Shown here: piece after piece, positions 37,376 to 48,804 of the stretch
Numbering within the stretch: position 1 is the first letter of the stretch
How the letters are laid out: each line of letters begins with the position of its first letter
Assembly (NCBI GenBank): GCA_036023115.1
Contig: JAYKKT010000064.1
Location: 3,339,501 to 3,403,500 of the forward strand
Direction of reading: 5' to 3'
From: Brasenia schreberi
Lineage: Eukaryota > Streptophyta > Magnoliopsida > Nymphaeales > Cabombaceae
DNA: 64,000 bases
Notes under the pieces: generated by a model
The model's input: the letters and a program-made list of their open reading frames with translations, nothing else
Told to the model about the DNA's origin: nothing
Databases searched by the model: none
Position numbers and translations under genes: made by a program

Positions 37376-37756
37376 GTAGGCGTGTTCGGTTTCGAATCGA
37401 ACCGGCCATTCCAACTGGAACCGAATCGGGCCAAAAACTGGCTGGAATTGGAACTTTGAAATCGGACCCGGTTCAGTTCTTGTTCCAGCTTTTACGGAAC
37501 AGGAGCTTCTATGGAACTGGAACCATATCAAAACTGAAACAGCCGTTCTATAATTTTTTAATATCTTTTTTGTCAAAATTCAAAAAAACTAATATTTTTC
37601 CTCTTTCAAATGCTTTAGGATTTCAACCAGAACCGGTACCAAAACTGATGGTTCAAAAAATCAAATCGACCCTATCCCGATTCTTGGTTCTAGGCAAACC
37701 AAAACCATTAATTTGGTACTCAGTTCCAGTTTATCCGGAATCGGCCATGTCTACTT
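37376..37756. repeat. AACCGG-rich repeat, about 380 bases
   Basis: It begins GCGTGTTCGGTTTCGAATCG and ends GGAATCGGCCATGTCTACTTG, with GAACTGGAACC-type words throughout. Its size and ends compare well with 7037-7425. Confidence 0.5.
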
Positions 37757-37849
37757 GTGTTTCTTATACTTACTAGTGATTAGTACTCTATCTCTTGCTT
37801 TATTTACCTTTTCTATTTATCATGTATATATTATAAATATAAAAAAGAC

Positions 37850-37930
37850 AAACCAAGGTTGGTTCAAGTGGTCCGGCACTTGTAACTCTTGGGCGAGGTT
37901 CGAGTCTGAGTCGAACCAAGGTTGCAGTAG
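37850..37930 (+). repeat. SINE-like unit inside AACCGG-rich DNA
   Basis: GGTTCAAGTGGTCCGGCACTTG then GCGAGGTTCGAGTCTGAG is an A/B-box-like pair. Related AACCGG-rich sequence continues at 37970-38290. Confidence 0.45.
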
Positions 37931-37969
37931 AGTAGACCTGTTTGTCCATTCCGGGTTGAGCCGCATCTG

Positions 37970-38290
37970 AACTTCTCATGGAATCGGTCAGAACCGGAAC
38001 CAGAACCAAACTAAACTGAGGACCTCACTGTTCAGTTCTAGTTCTACCTATTGGAGAACTGAACCAATCCAGAATGGGAACCGGCAGTATGGAATGCAAT
38101 GTCCATGTATGTTTTGATTCTGGTTTTGGAATCCAACCTTGTTTTTTCAAATAAAGTATTGACATATCTGAAAACAAAATCAGACTTGAACCAGAACCAG
38201 AACCAGATCCATAGGAAGCGATTCGGTTCCTGTTCCAAATTTTGGTGGAACCAGAACTGCTAGCCTGGACCAGCAGTCCCGGTTTTCCTG
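37970..38290. repeat. AACCGG-rich repeat before the FLX-like gene
   Basis: Repeated GAACCGGAACCAGAACC and CCAGAACCAGAACCAG words fill the tract. No frame is supported. The next 500 bases up to the FLX-like leader show nothing recognisable. Confidence 0.45.
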
Positions 38291-38825
38291 GAACCAGATG
38301 GACTCAGCATGATACAAATAAATCCTATCAGCATACAAAATTTTATTCGAATTCCCCGAGAATCGACCCGAAGCGAGTTCTATTAGCCTTACAGATTTTG
38401 TAAATTATGTTAGATTCATCGAGACTTACCAATTCAACTTGTTCCTCCATGGCGAACATAGGCACAAACCCAGACAGTGGTCACGTACGTTGTAAGGGCT
38501 CGTATACGAGTTCATAATGGGCTGCTGGTGACCTGCTCACCAACTTAAACTTGTGGCAAGCTGCCGATTGAAGTGAAAAATTACTATGCAGCCATTGTAA
38601 TGAAACGAGAAAAGTATGTAAAGGGGGATGCCCATTCCGGTGCCCGTTGTTGGCCTGGACCCTGATTTGGGGAACTGAATCAATGTTTTCAAGTGAAGAC
38701 TCTACGGAGACCCGACCCGATATGTAAACAAAGAGAAAGGGCAGTGTCGGAAGAAAAGTTTCCCACCACCCCAAACTTTTCTGGGTTGATTCCACATTTC
38801 GCTACGTTGCGAACTCCGATTGGGG

Positions 38826-38827
<2 letters not shown>

Positions 38828-38869
<42 letters not shown>
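38828..38869 (+). promoter_or_regulatory. (CT)n tract touching the FLX-like start codon
   Basis: About 20 CT units end at the base before the ATG at 38870. CT repeats in 5' leaders are common in plants and can act as GAGA-type elements; a role here is inference. Confidence 0.6.
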
Positions 38870-38871
<2 letters not shown>

Positions 38872-41800
38872 GGCGGGACGTAGCAGAGTTCCGCCGCCGG
38901 CGATGGGCCTGAATGGCCGGGCCCATATCCCCCTGCTGGAGGAGAGGCCAGCCATCCCCATCCTCGTGGGAGACGTCCTTCCGACCGGTCGATCCCTCCG
39001 CCTGCCCGCTGCTGCCACGGCCCTCGCCGAGGAGCGCCTGGCCGCGCAGAACCGAGAGATTCAGGGGCTCCTCCTGGACAATCAACGGCTGGCTGCCACT
39101 CACGTGGCACTCAAGCAAGAGCTCCAGGCCGCTCAGCAGGAGCTCCGCCGCACCTCCCACCTCGCCGCCGCTGCCCGCGGCGACGCAGACGCCCGTTCCC
39201 GCGAACTCTTCGAGAAGACGATTGCGATGGAGGCCGAGATCCGTACGATCGATCCGATTCGCTCCGACCTACAGCAGGTGCGCGCCGACGTCCAGAAGCT
39301 CCGCGCCTCCCGTCAGGAGCTTGACGCCCGGACCGATCGGCTCGCTCAAGATCTCGCCATGGCGCGGGCCGACCTTCAGCAGGCCGCCGCTGTCAAGGCC
39401 GATATAGAAACCATGCGCAACGAATTATTGCGTGGAAGGTGCGCATCCATTCCCTTCCTTTTCTCCATTCCGTTTCGATCCCCAATGTGGCATCTTTCTT
39501 TAGCTATTTTTTGGTGTTCTTGTCTTGTTCTTCTCTAATCATCATCATGATCCTCATTTTGTAGCTTACTAGAAGATTATCCAATGCCGGAGTAGTAATA
39601 AGAAATGCTTTGTGATGCCTTTTCACGTTGTTGAGGATAAGAAAGGACATCCAATCATGTCATTTTCAAGATTTTTTCTGGGTTTCATTCTACAAATGAA
39701 TGTAGACTTTGTGGTAATCAATGATAGGTTCTCTAATTGGAATCGTTAGAGAGGGATCACCTAATTTCAATTATTGAATGTTATTTAAATTGTTGGAGAA
39801 CCATTAATTTCAATTGTTCAATTGTATTTGTATTTCTTTGTCGCAAACGGAAGGCAACTACATAGTGGAAGAAAAGTTGTGCATAATTTACAAAGATTAT
39901 TATTTCAATAATTTAACTTAAGCTGCAAGATGAAGAGAACCAGTGACCGGAGCTAAGGTGGTTTGGTCATCTCTGCGTAGAATTTACGTCATTATCACCG
40001 TGTGGAAGTTTGCTGACGTTAGAAAAGAGGGAAAGCGTTGAAGGTGAAGGACAATGCAAGCTTGGTGATCTGAGATTATGGGGGTGTATGACGTTTGATT
40101 TTCTGGGTAGGAAAATACTGAACGAACCTAAAATTAGTTATGTAAAAAAGGAGCTTGAATAACATTAAGCTTGAAATGCCTTTTCCTCAAGGAAGAATTA
40201 AGAAAAGCATCAAAATGTGTTTCTCTTAGTGTGGAACATAAACAGGTTTGACTTGGATGTTTGACATTTCAATGAAGAAGAGGCATTTAATGTCAATGTG
40301 GTTTGAGGTTTTGAACATTTGGAGAGAGAGCTGTATGAAGTTTAAGTGCAGAGAAATGAGAAGTTTACGATGTGCACCACAAAGGAGGCCATGAAAAGTC
40401 TAAACATGTTGGAAAGAACCATAAAATGTAACATTTCTCTTTTACACCTAAATGTGGATCGCGAATATAAGAATGATGACTAAGAATCTCTCTAGGTAGC
40501 CCCGTATAGAGTGAGAGCGGTCTTGGCTTTGACTCTTGTTTTTGGTAATTATTAGTTATAGCATTGTTATAAATATCATAGGATACTATACGGGATACGG
40601 GTGTATTGGTACATGAACCGATACAATTATGGTACATGTATCACAATAGACATTAATCACACCCAAATCGCATTGCATCGTATGATATACCCTGTACTGT
40701 ACGATACACCATATTACGATATGGCATGATTTTTTAAATAATTTTTTACATTTTTTTATGACTTTTTAATTTTTTTAATGATTTTTTATTCAATATTTTA
40801 ATGTATCGTATCGTACTGTATCGATTATTGCATATTGGTGCCGTATACAATAGATGGGATGGGATGTGTCATGGATTGTTAGTGAGTGATTTGTCATGGG
40901 CCAAAATGAAGCGTATCTCCATGCTATATGGAATGTGTCATGGATTCTTAGTGAGAATCCTGACTTTTGTTGGGGAACAAGGAGAATTTGATATGAACAC
41001 TAATCAGCACTAACCATTGAGTGCGTCACCTCCTTTAACTACTCTAGGTTCGCCCTCTAGTCCTTTGAAAGTTGAAACCTTGACCATGCTTGCTTTGTGA
41101 GAAGCATTACACGTTAATAGAAGGCTTTATTTACATTCGTTAATTTCAATTAGCATCTTCTGACATGTAGGAGCTTTATGTTCGTATCATGTATCGTTTT
41201 GCTTCACGATATGAGCGTAGTGTATCATACTTTAATATTTAAAAAATAGAAAAAATTAGTAAAAATCCAAAAGAATGAGAAAAAATTAGGAAAAATCTGA
41301 TAATTACAAAGAATTCATATAATGCATAGTTGAGTACATATTGATGATTTGATCATGATTCACCATTGAACAATTGAATACAAATTTACATATTTTGAAG
41401 CAAAAAATGAAATACATTTACATTTACATATTGTAATCAGGATCATCAACTAAATAATCTTCATTTTCTCCTTACTGAAGATCCTCATCACCACCTTCTG
41501 CATCAAAATCAAAATCTTCATCTCGTTGATGATGTTGTTGCACTCCTAAATTAATCCATGCAATTTCTTCTTCAGTTAGGAGGGTATTTTCTTTGCTATC
41601 TTCTATAATTTAGTCTTCTAATATATTAAAATTATCCAAACTTATTGGATCAAATTGGTTTTCTTCTCTATTTACCTTTTTGAATTACCTACAAGAAAAA
41701 AAGATAAGTAATTAGTAAATAACATTAAAAATTGAAGTAAAACAATATATTGAATTGAATCTTTAAGTACTAACTAATACAAGATTACCTTTCGCGAAGC

Positions 41801-44800
41801 CGCATGTTACAATGAATAAAAACTAAGTCATTCAGTCGCTTATGTTTCAACCCATTGTGCTTTTTTGTATGGATGTGTTCAAAGACACTCTAATTCCTTT
41901 CACAACCCGTTGTACTACAGGTTTGACTCATAACTCTTATTGCAAAATCTCTAAGGTTTGAGCAATTACTTCCAAACCTATTCCACCAAACATTTATAGA
42001 AAAAGGCAAACATTAGAGACTTAAACCACAATAATATAAGATTTAATAAACTTAAATACAAAGATAAACAATTTACCTGGGCGCATATTAGTGCGGTTGC
42101 GATTTGCTACAGGCAAACCCATTAAGTGAAGAGCATTATCATAGATCTCCATCTATTGACGTAGAACATCTGCTCTACTCTCATAAGGGACTATACAATC
42201 AATGATGCCTCGATTAACCTCACCGTCTCTTTTGAAGCTTGCTAAGTACCTGAATGTTGGGTTTAGTTAATATGCATATGCATGAATAGGTTGATGCAAT
42301 TGTTTATTCCATCTATTATCTATAATTTTCTACATGGGCCCGTAATCTCATTCAATTTTCTGCTTCTTCTATTTTGAGGCAACTTTGCAAATTTTTGTCA
42401 CTCATTTGAGAAAAACATTCTCTTCAAGACTTGCTTGTGTCTGACAATACTCTGTATAGACAAGAAATTAGTTGCAAACCGAGTTGCAGTTGTACGAACA
42501 AGGTCTGTACCATGTGTATATCTTCTTATAATACACAATACAAAGGAATGGTTATAGATAAATGTGGTAATATCTTGGCAACACTCAGTTGTTGCCTTTA
42601 TCTCATCCATCTCACGAATATCTTCAAGGATGAGATCTAAACAATGGGTTGGGTATGGTGTCCAATAGAAAGTCCCATAAGTATCGGCTAACTCCTTCTG
42701 AGCTATTTTATAGTTAGTTGCATTATCTGTAATCAATTGGACTACATTCTCTAACTCAACCTTGCATATAACCTTATCAAACTCTTGTCGTAGGATCTCT
42801 GCAGTGTGCCTCTCCTCTTACGTGTCTAGAGATCTCAAAAATATAAGTCCTTTAAGACAGTAGAGAAAAAAGTTTAGCAAGGTCCTTCATCGCCTATCTT
42901 TTTATCCATTTGTCAGCAGGTGTAGTGCTAGGAGGAAAAAATGAATGTATGCTAGAAGCATCTCTTCCTCTACTCCTTCCTGAGCTTCTTCTTCTACCAC
43001 TTCCAAAATCTTCAGCAACCCTCTTTCTCTTGTTTGGTGGTTGAGAACTGCCACTACCAATCTTTGTTCTTACATCTGAAGGAATACTATCAGTGAATCC
43101 AATAACATCATCATCTTCTTCAAATATCTCTAAATCATCCTTTTGTTGTCTCATCGCTTGTATACTCTTAATCATCTGAAGACATTACCATTTAATGCCT
43201 TCTGCCAAACTTCTGACTATGCCTATACAAGGAGCAACTTCTTTTCTAGTCACTGCTAGGTGATGCTTTAATCGTGAAATTCCACCACTAATCACCTTCT
43301 CACAAAACATACATATGATCTTTAATCTTCAACCCTCAACTGGTATACCCCACTGTCGTGCCGGATCATCATACCGAGAATGGGAGTCTCTAACACCCCT
43401 TTCTGCCATCTCAATTGAGCATTTTAATTCAATCAAAAACCTGAAAACAAAAGTACTTCATAAATCTCCAATCTTCACATAACACTCAAATAGAGTATCT
43501 CCCACTTCATGAATGCAATAAAAATCATATCCACACACTTAATAACTTCATATTTTATCATTAAAAAATGTAAATAATACAAAAAAATAACAAATACAAA
43601 GAAAAAATTAAAAAAAACTCAAAATATATCACAATCCGAGTTAGGAGCCTTGCACGGACATCGTAGAGCACGTTTTTAGATCCTTCAACCCTAAGGAAGA
43701 GGAGAATCACGGGAAGAAAGCATGGGGAGCTCCAAAAAAAATAGAGGGACCTTTATACGGGTCCCTGGGCGTATCGCTGGTATCGTATAATACGAACGAT
43801 ATGGCCCATATCGCATAATATGGTATGATAACCTATAACCTATATCGATATAGGTTATGATATTTATTGTACCGTATCGTACCATACAAACAACACAGGG
43901 TTAAACCCATCGTACATTGGCTTTCCATGGGAAACATTTAGTTAGTTGTTATATCTCTTGCGCCGCTCTCTTTCTTAGAGTAGTCTTCTATATGACGAAT
44001 CATCGTACAAACAAAAGAAATAGATCATAACAATCACTCCTTGTGATCTTATCTTAGTGATTTGAAATGAAACTATGGCCTGAGGTCTATATCTGGCAAG
44101 TTTTGTTCACTATTATTATAAAGCAGAGGTTGAAAAAACATGTGAGTACAAGAAAAAAATAAGCACCGAAGATCAACATTCATGGTCTAGCATGTTGGAA
44201 TGAATCTTTTACCCTGACATCATACACCAATACAACAACAACAACAACAAAAGATGTGAGTTTTAATGAAATATGGAAAAACCAAAAGATGCCTGAGGAA
44301 TGGAGAGCAAGTACACCTATACCCATATATAAGAACAAGGGAGACATTCAAAATTGTGCGAATTATCGAGGTATCAAGTTAATGAGTCATACTATGAAAT
44401 TATGGAAAAGAATTATCGAACGTAGGTTAAGACAAGTATCAAGTACAACAGAGAACCAATTTGGATTTATGCCAGGCCGATCTACTATTGAAGCAATTCA
44501 CCTTTTGAGACGTCTTATGGAACATTTTAGAGCAAAAAAGAAAGACCTTCACATGATATTTATTGATCTAGAAAAAGCTTATAATAGGATACCGAGGGAG
44601 GTTCTTTGGACAACTTTGGAAAAAAGAGGTATCCCATTGACATATATTAACCTTATAAGAGACATGTATGATGGTGCAAAAACATATGTGAGGACTCATG
44701 AAGAAACGACAGACTTCTTTGAAGTTAATATTGGGTTACATCAAGGATCAACTTTAAGTCCATACTTATTTATAATGGTGATGGATGAGTTAACAAAACA

Positions 44801-46201
44801 TATTCAAGATGAAGTACCTTGGTGTATGTTATTTGCATATGACATTGTATTAGTGGAGGAGTCTAAGGAAAAAGTTAATAGAAAATTGGAACTATGGAGA
44901 GAAACATTAGAAAGCAAAGGCCTCCGACTTAGTAGAACAAAGACAGAATATATGGAATGTAAGTTTGATCATTTGGCTACTTCAGAGGATATAGAAATTA
45001 AAATTGGCACACATTTCATTCCCCAAAAGAAAAGTGTTAAATACTTAGGGTCAATTTTTCAAAGTGATGGAAGAATTAAGGGAGATGTTACACATAGAAT
45101 TAATGTTGGTTGGTTAAAATGGAGAGGAGCATCAGGTATTCTTTGTGATAAGAAGTTACCATTAAAATTAAAAGGTAAATATTATAGAGCAGCAATTAGG
45201 CCTGCCATGTTTTATGGTTCTGAGTGTTGGGCAGTTAATCATCAACATGTACAAAAGATGTCTGTGACAGAAATGAAGATGTTGAGATGGATGAGTGGTC
45301 ATACAAGAAAAGACCGTATACATAATGAGGTTATTAGAAACAAATTAGGAGTGGCACCCATAGAGGATAAAATGAGAGAACATCGTTTAAGATGGTTTGA
45401 ACATATAGAAAGAATATCAAAAGAAGAACCTGTAAGAAGGTTAGAAAAACTAAATTTGGAAAGTATTAAAAGAGGTAGAGGACGACCACAAAAGTGTTGG
45501 AAAGAAACAATAAAGAATGATCTAGCTTATTGAGAGTTAACTGCTAACATGGCACACGATAGGGATCTGTGGAAACAAAGAATCCATGTAGCCGACCCCG
45601 TCTAGTATGGAAAAAGGCTTAGTTGTTGTTAGTTGTTGTATCATACACCAATACACTCAAGTAAAATTTACCTGGGGTCATACTCGCTTTGTAATTGATG
45701 CAATATTATATTTTTCTTAGCACTCAAAGCCTTATTTCACCTGGCAAGCCTCTAGATTCACAAGACGCATGTAGTAGTTCGACTCCCTGGCGATGCCTAC
45801 GTGACTTCGGCCTCCATGTTGTAACCAAACAATACACACACACACACGCATAGATGTATTCTTACTTTTCCATGGTTTTGTTCACGTACGTGATATTTCA
45901 TTTGTTTTAGCTGCTGTATTTGCAAGTATACCTTGTACCGTCTGATGATCATTCGCGATTTTATGTGCAGAGCTGCAGTTGAGTATGAGAAAAAGGTACA
46001 TGCTGAGAATCTTGAGCATAGCCAACAAATGGAGAAGCAAATGGTAACCGTTGCTCGTGAAGTTGAAAAGCTACGTGCCGAACTTGCTAATGCCAAGAAA
46101 AGAGCCTTGGCAGCGGCAGCTGCTGCCGCTGCAAATCCAGGTTATAGTTCATGGAACCGGCTCATGTTTTGCAATATAATATATATATATATATATATAT
46201 C

Positions 46202-46247
<46 letters not shown>

Positions 46248-46311
46248 TAGATGGTCGAGATTTTCGAGGATGTGCAAGCATATAAAATGGCAAGCACATC
46301 ATACAGATCTT

Positions 46312-46351
<40 letters not shown>

Positions 46352-46411
46352 TTGCTAAATTGGAAAAGGCTGGATGCAAACTGATTGGAAGGCTGTTGAG
46401 CGACAATCTTC

Positions 46412-46500
<89 letters not shown>

Positions 46501-46765
46501 TGACATACTCTGGCTTTTAGGACCTGGATACGGTGGAAACTATGCACCAGATATGAGATATGTTGGAAACAGCTATGGTGGCGGTTATGCTATGCACCAA
46601 GTATGTAAATCATCATGGCCATTTTGATTTTAAGAACTGTTCTTAAATCTGTACGTTGACATGACATCTGATGTTCAGGGCGCTCCGGAGGGAAATCCTC
46701 ATTACGCAAGTGGAGGCGGCTTAAGAGGGCCATATGACACATGGCCACCGCACGGTCAAAATTAG
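38870..46765 (+). CDS. FLXL1: FLX-like coiled-coil protein, four exons
   Basis: The FLX/FLX-LIKE family acts with FRIGIDA-type factors; FLX is known for promoting FLC expression in Arabidopsis. Exons are 38870-39438, 45971-46140, 46521-46600 and 46679-46765, giving 301 residues. Residues 1-45 are basic and proline-rich. From about 48 to 245 the protein is a long coiled coil with the family blocks [35 protein letters not shown] and AAVEYEKK...[11 protein letters not shown], ending in an alanine run. The C-terminal part is Gly/Tyr-rich ([18 protein letters not shown]). By recall it is closest to FLXL1. The open frame extends upstream through the CT tract, but the ATG after it fits the conserved N terminus. 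Intron 1 (6.5 kb) carries hAT and RTE insertions. Confidence 0.92.
39540..41180. other. FLX-like intron 1, left part
   Basis: No gene is seen. Around 40575-40860 there is a patch of GTATCG/CGATAC words like those at the ends of the hAT elements nearby, perhaps a small non-autonomous relative. The rest is AT-rich intron. Confidence 0.45.
41180..43905 (-). mobile_element. Degenerate hAT transposon, copy 1 (FLX-like intron 1)
   Basis: On the minus strand a BED-type zinc finger ([19 protein letters not shown], about 43255-43320), an acidic/basic linker (42894-43175) and a DUF659-type transposase piece (42398-42736: [27 protein letters not shown]) follow in hAT order. Stops interrupt it. The right end reads CCTGTGTTGTTTGTATGG in reverse, close to the TIR of copy 2; the left end is less clear. 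Confidence 0.82.
44235..45640 (+). mobile_element. RTE-type LINE, 5' truncated, with 15-base target duplication
   Basis: The open frame 44256-45533 encodes a reverse transcriptase with [38 protein letters not shown] and the C-terminal [17 protein letters not shown] and [12 protein letters not shown]. It is 425 codons long without a break, but the active-site FADD is FAYD, so it is inactive. It ends with an AGTTGTTGTTAGTTGTTGT tail, as RTE elements do. TCATACACCAATACA flanks it at 44220-44234 and 45641-45655. It lies in intron 1 of the FLX-like gene, same strand. Confidence 0.92.
45735..45830 (+). repeat. SINE-like repeat before FLX-like exon 2
   Basis: CACCTGGCAAGCC, AGTAGTTCGACTCCC and GTGACTTCGGCCTCCATGTTGTAACC follow the family order. 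Confidence 0.55.
46177..46494. repeat. Four TA microsatellites in FLX-like intron 2
   Basis: TA tracts at about 46177-46200, 46206-46242, 46313-46349 and 46415-46470 fill much of this 380-base intron. The last passes into GA (46471-46496) shortly before the acceptor at 46520. Length changes here could affect splicing. Confidence 0.9.
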
Positions 46766-47984
46766 ATGTGGCTTGAACTCATTTTTCACAATACAATAGC
46801 CTGAGACCAACCTAAAGTTTCAAAAATGTAAAATCCTGCAGTTGTCATTCAGTCTTGTATTAGCGAAAGTGGAAGTTACTATATGTTTGAAAGTACTTTT
46901 GATCATATCGGCACCACTGCACTACTCACCAATGCATGTTATGAAGTTTTTTCGCATTAAGCTGTAATGGAGATGTTTTGAGAGAGCAGCTTAGATGGTA
47001 GTTGATTACAATTGTTTCAACTCAATTGCATGTTAGTTGAATTTGTCGTATATTCTTTTTTATGGAAAACCATGACGGAAATCGACAGCGAGCCACATCC
47101 ACAAGGCTCAATCATTTCAGTGGCTATTTTATTCGTCTGATAGCAAACAGGATCGGAAGATCTAGTGCGCATTTTAGTTGCCATACCTCTTCTGTCTTTC
47201 TTCTGATACTGGGGAATCCAGATAAACCGTTCTGCAATATATGAGGATGATTTTAGTAGCTCGTTCTGGGCGCTTCTCAACAAGTTAATGCAAATTCACT
47301 AACAGTGGGTGTAATTGTTTTGTGACTTCTTTAACCACCATTGTCACGTATGACTGAAGACCCTCTTGGATTCTTTAATAAGAAGGGTGGTAGGAAACTT
47401 TCCTGTACTTCATTCTTCCATCAAAGTGACTTCAGCATCTCTCTAAGCATGAGTTATATAATGAAGGGGAAAATTTTCCAACACAAACCTTTACATATAT
47501 GTGAAGCATTTTGTCAATAAAGCAAGAGCTAAATGCAATTTTTTATCAAATTGGGTATTAATAACTGGACTTGGCGCATGTTGTATTTCCATGGATATGG
47601 TGAAGAATATAAATCTTTAAGTAGTAAACCGTCTAACATCTGGGGCTATATAAATACACCGACTTTAAATGCATCAATGATTGTCAGAGTTGGTTCGTCT
47701 TGCATTTGCTCGCCAATCGCAGGCTTGTTGGGACAAGGTAACGATTGATAACCACCTTAAGAAAAGCGACTGGAACTTCGGGTTCATCTTGTGAAGCTAG
47801 AAAGCACAAGCTCGACTATCGAAGTTTTTTATCAGCTAGAAATTGTTCTCAAATAGACTCATACCTTGAAGTTCTTGAACACTGTTCTACTAATTCAGTC
47901 TGTACCATGATTGATTCACGAATTCTGCTTGTTTAAGCACTGATGTTCGGGGGCGAACCTAAATACGTTAACGTAAATGAAGTT

Positions 47985-48098
47985 CGCACAAAGAGTGATA
48001 GCTCACCTGGCTAAGGGATTGACTTGCAAGTCAAAGATCATGAGCTCGAAACCTGGGGCATGTCTTGGCTTCCACCTCCAGCCATTGTACCCAAAAGA
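47985..48098 (+). repeat. tRNA-derived SINE-like repeat, clearest long copy
   Basis: TAGCTCACCTGGCTAAGGGATTGACTTGCAAGTCAAAGATCATGAGCTCGAAACC shows a D-arm/A box, an anticodon-arm-like GACTTGCAAGTC hairpin and a B box, then the GGCTTCCACCTCCAGCC tail and a poly-A-like end. Confidence 0.7.
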
Positions 48099-48127
48099 AA
48101 AAAAATGACGTACAAGAGGAATTTCTT

Positions 48128-48158
<31 letters not shown>

Positions 48159-48384
48159 CGCGCACACGGGCGGGCGGTGTGCAAGATATGCAGCTTCAAA
48201 ACAAGATAAAGTCAAATATAAGTTTCAAAGATTAAACTCGAATTCCAACTCAAACCTCAACCTCTTTGGTGGGTGCATACGATGCAGTAACATGAATGGA
48301 AACCCTTTGCGGAATTGGATCCATACTTGATAAGGAAATGCATCTAACCAACCATACGACCTATTCTTGTTGGGCGCGCGCGCG

Positions 48385-48390
<6 letters not shown>

Positions 48391-48452
<62 letters not shown>
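48391..48452. repeat. (GA)n microsatellite with GC/CA head
   Basis: GCGCGCGCGCACACACA leads into about 30 GA units. Confidence 0.95.
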
Positions 48453-48456
<4 letters not shown>

Positions 48457-48804
48457 GGATATAAACATGGAAACAATAAGAAAAATTAGAAATGTTATTT
48501 GGTTGGAAATGCCCATAAAATGCACGGTGACACTCAAGTCCTCCTCAACACTCTCTCCATCACCTAGCCTCCATCAACCAGGTTAACTTGATCTCACTTT
48601 CCAAGCGAGACAATAGAGGTTTCCCGGCCCCTATTATTGTCGCAATAATAGCTGAACTGCCTGTTTCTTCTAACTAGATAAACTGCTCGTGATCATGGAA
48701 CTAAGGCACTCATGGAGTATCAAACTGTGTAGAGTAATAAAAATTGGCTGCTGCAAACTCAAAGACAGATAATGATACAAGAGAACATGCTAGAAGACAT
48801 ACTT

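Larger units (their letters stand above)
46766..48804. other. Intergenic between convergent FLX-like and mitoferrin genes
   Basis: The two genes face each other tail to tail. The space holds their 3' UTRs, a SINE-like copy (47985-48098), a CT/CA/GC microsatellite (48126-48180) and a (GA)n tract (about 48391-48452). No further gene is recognised. Confidence 0.7.

Noticed and set aside
38693..38869. N-terminal extension of the FLX-like protein
   Set aside because: It would consist of poorly conserved residues and a Ser-Leu run from the CT tract. The family start fits the ATG at 38870.
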